Part shown: positions 7,109 through 7,744 of the stretch, piece after piece
Layout of the letters: every line of letters begins with the position of its first letter
Numbering within the stretch: position 1 is the first letter of the stretch
DNA from: Burkholderiaceae bacterium
GTDB lineage: Bacteria > Pseudomonadota > Gammaproteobacteria > Burkholderiales > Burkholderiaceae
Assembly (NCBI GenBank): GCA_017998575.1
Contig: JAGOCV010000191.1
Location: 1-7,744 of the forward strand
DNA: 7,744 bases
Reading direction: 5' to 3'
Notes under the pieces: generated by a model
What the model was told of the DNA's origin: nothing
What the model saw: only the letters and a program-made list of their open reading frames with translations
The model's database searches: none
Position numbers and translations under genes: made by a program

Positions 7109-7627
7109 TCAGGCAGGGTTCAAGAGCTTGCGGATGTCGTCCGCATAGTCTTGGGCGGGTTGCTCATGGCGCAGGGCCAAGCGCAGCTTTCCTAGCGGGT
7201 CGTAGACGTAGCTGAGCGATGTGTGGTCCATGGTGTAGGACGATCCCGTCGGCATTTTCTTGTAGTAGACCTTGAAGTCCTTGGCGATCTGTGCGGTGCG
7301 TTCCAGGTCGCCGTACAGACCGATAAAGCTGGGGTCGAATGCAGCCGTGTAGGCTTTGAGCACCTCGGGCGTGTCGCGCTCGGGATCGACCGTGACGAAC
7401 AGTGTCTGGAAGCGCTCGCCGTCGGGGCCGAGAAGCCGCTTGACCTCGGCCGCCCGCGCCAGGGCCGTCGGGCAGACATCTGGGCACTGAGTGAAGCCGA
7501 AGAAGACCAGGATGGCCTTGCCTCGGAAGTCCGCCAGCGTGCGCTCATTGCCATCCGGGTCGGAGAGCCGGATGTCCGTGGCATAGGTTGCACCGGTCAG
7601 ATCGACACCTTTGTACGTGGGGACGTC
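7109..7627 (-). pseudogene. SCO1/SenC-type copper protein gene, 5' end removed at a transposon end
   Basis: Reading the minus strand from 7627 gives 172 residues of a SCO1/SenC thioredoxin-fold protein. The copper ligands are present: Cys48 and Cys52 in CPDVCP, and His135 in TMDHTS. Other family stretches are FRGKAILVFFGFTQ (34-47), VTVDPERDTPEVL (78-90) and FIGLYGDLE (101-109). A TGA at 7628-7630 stops the frame upstream, and no ATG occurs in frame; the first GTG is at 7361-7363, beyond the Cys pair, so a product from it would lack the active site. Intact homologues have about 20-35 more N-terminal residues, a signal or lipoprotein anchor, missing here. The first codons (7619-7627) are made of a Tn21-type inverted repeat, so native SCO sequence ends at 7618. 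I infer disruption or deletion by a Tn3-family element and loss of SCO function. The downstream PCu(A)C gene shares the operon. Confidence 0.85.
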
Positions 7628-7656
7628 TCAGAAAACGGAAAATAAAGCACGTTAAG
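7619..7656 (+). repeat. 38-base terminal inverted repeat of a Tn21-type Tn3-family transposon
   Basis: The segment begins GGGGACGTC, continues with CTCAGAAAACGGAAAATA and ends GCACGTTAAG. It is 38 bases long and, from memory of the family, close to the Tn21-subgroup consensus, whose inner end is usually ACGCTAAG; here a T stands at 7652 in place of the C. In Tn3-family ends the GGGG is outermost, so the element lies to the right. The other end and any transposase or resolvase are outside the window. The five bases just outside (TACGT, 7614-7618) would be the target duplication if this is a simple insertion. Confidence 0.88.
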
Positions 7657-7700
7657 CCCATTGCAGACGCTAGATATTGACGAGTACGTCGGGTTTTCTC

Positions 7701-7728
7701 TTGTTTGAGTTGCCTCTTGTGGTAAGAT
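7701..7728 (+). promoter_or_regulatory. Possible sigma-70 promoter reading rightward inside the transposon edge
   Basis: TTGTTT at 7701-7706 and TAAGAT at 7723-7728 are separated by 16 bases, an acceptable sigma-70 layout in an AT-rich, non-coding segment. The -10 box runs into an 18-base palindrome. Transcription would head to the right, out of the window. This is a pattern match only. Confidence 0.4.
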
Positions 7729-7744
7729 AGTAATCAATTACTAT
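7727..7744. promoter_or_regulatory. 18-base palindrome, candidate repressor operator
   Basis: ATAGTAAT-CA-ATTACTAT has two perfect 8-base arms around a 2-base centre and touches the last bases of the candidate -10 box. Size and symmetry suit a dimeric winged-helix or TetR-type repressor; which family cannot be told from the site alone. It ends at the last base of the window, so the symmetric region might be longer. Confidence 0.45.

Larger units (their letters stand above)
7619..7744 (+). mobile_element. Left-hand edge of a Tn3-family (Tn21-subgroup) transposon, cut by the window
   Basis: Only the terminal repeat and 88 bases of interior are visible. The interior is distinctly AT-rich against the GC-rich surroundings, supporting a different origin. 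No transposase, resolvase or cargo gene can be read. A minus-strand frame is open from 7744 to a TAG at 7670-7672 (24 codons), too short to identify. Whether this is a complete transposon or a remnant cannot be told. Confidence 0.75.

Noticed and set aside
6471..7148. Plus-strand open frame of 225 codons opposite the PCu(A)C gene
   Set aside because: It is a shadow of the minus-strand chaperone gene, whose exact copper motif, signal peptide and ribosome site show which strand is real.
7223..7645. Plus-strand open frame of 140 codons opposite the SCO gene
   Set aside because: The minus strand carries the CPDVCP and DHTS motifs of SCO; the plus frame has no recognisable features and runs into the inverted repeat.
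7670..7744. C-terminal end of a transposase or other gene on the minus strand (24 codons to a TAG)
   Set aside because: The frame is too short, AT-rich and unlike the GC-rich Tn21-type transposase ends I know; the promoter-and-palindrome reading fits at least as well, but neither is settled.

Overview
The window is a GC-rich stretch of accessory DNA. It has three parts: the distal end of a conjugation operon, a short copper-handling pair on the opposite strand, and the edge of a Tn3-family (Tn21-type) transposon. The host is most likely a beta- or gammaproteobacterium of the Pseudomonas/Burkholderiales/Stenotrophomonas kind. This is inferred from the strong G/C preference at third codon positions and from the trb gene set and order, trbE-J-(K-like)-L-F-G-I followed by a DUF2274-type gene. 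I know that order from Tn4371-family integrative and conjugative elements (ICEs). No integrase, attachment site, relaxase or replication gene lies in the window, so an ICE rather than a plasmid is an inference.

Bases 1-6486, plus strand: the operon opens inside trbE (VirB4-type ATPase, C-terminal 260 residues only). It continues with trbJ (VirB5-like), a small lipoprotein in the trbK position (probable entry exclusion), trbL (VirB6-like), trbF (VirB8-like), trbG (VirB9-like), trbI (VirB10-like) and a small DUF2274-type gene. Genes are spaced by 2-18 bases or overlap by ATGA, which points to one transcript with translational coupling. Together they build a P-type (IncP-like) mating-pair-formation channel: TrbE energises it, TrbL and TrbF sit in the inner membrane, TrbI spans the envelope, TrbG caps it at the outer membrane, and TrbJ contributes to the pilus or channel.

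Bases about 6400-6602: the tail of the DUF2274-type gene changes codon use sharply and runs into a short non-coding stretch. This is the probable seam between conjugation backbone and the unrelated DNA beyond it.

Bases 6603-7627, minus strand: a SCO1/SenC-type gene followed by a PCu(A)C periplasmic copper chaperone, convergent with the trb operon. These families deliver copper to cytochrome c oxidase or take part in periplasmic copper handling. The SCO gene has lost its start codon and signal peptide.

Bases 7619-7744: a 38-base Tn21-type terminal inverted repeat sits exactly where the SCO frame is cut, with its outer GGGG end against the SCO gene, so the transposon body extends to the right out of the window. 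Just inside is an AT-rich segment with a possible promoter whose -10 box overlaps an 18-base palindrome, a candidate operator for a gene starting beyond the edge. I see no RNA genes, CRISPR arrays or convincing intrinsic terminators. I found no clearly new biological system. The most notable points are the transposon-decapitated SCO gene, the backbone/cargo seam and the promoter/palindrome at the right edge.
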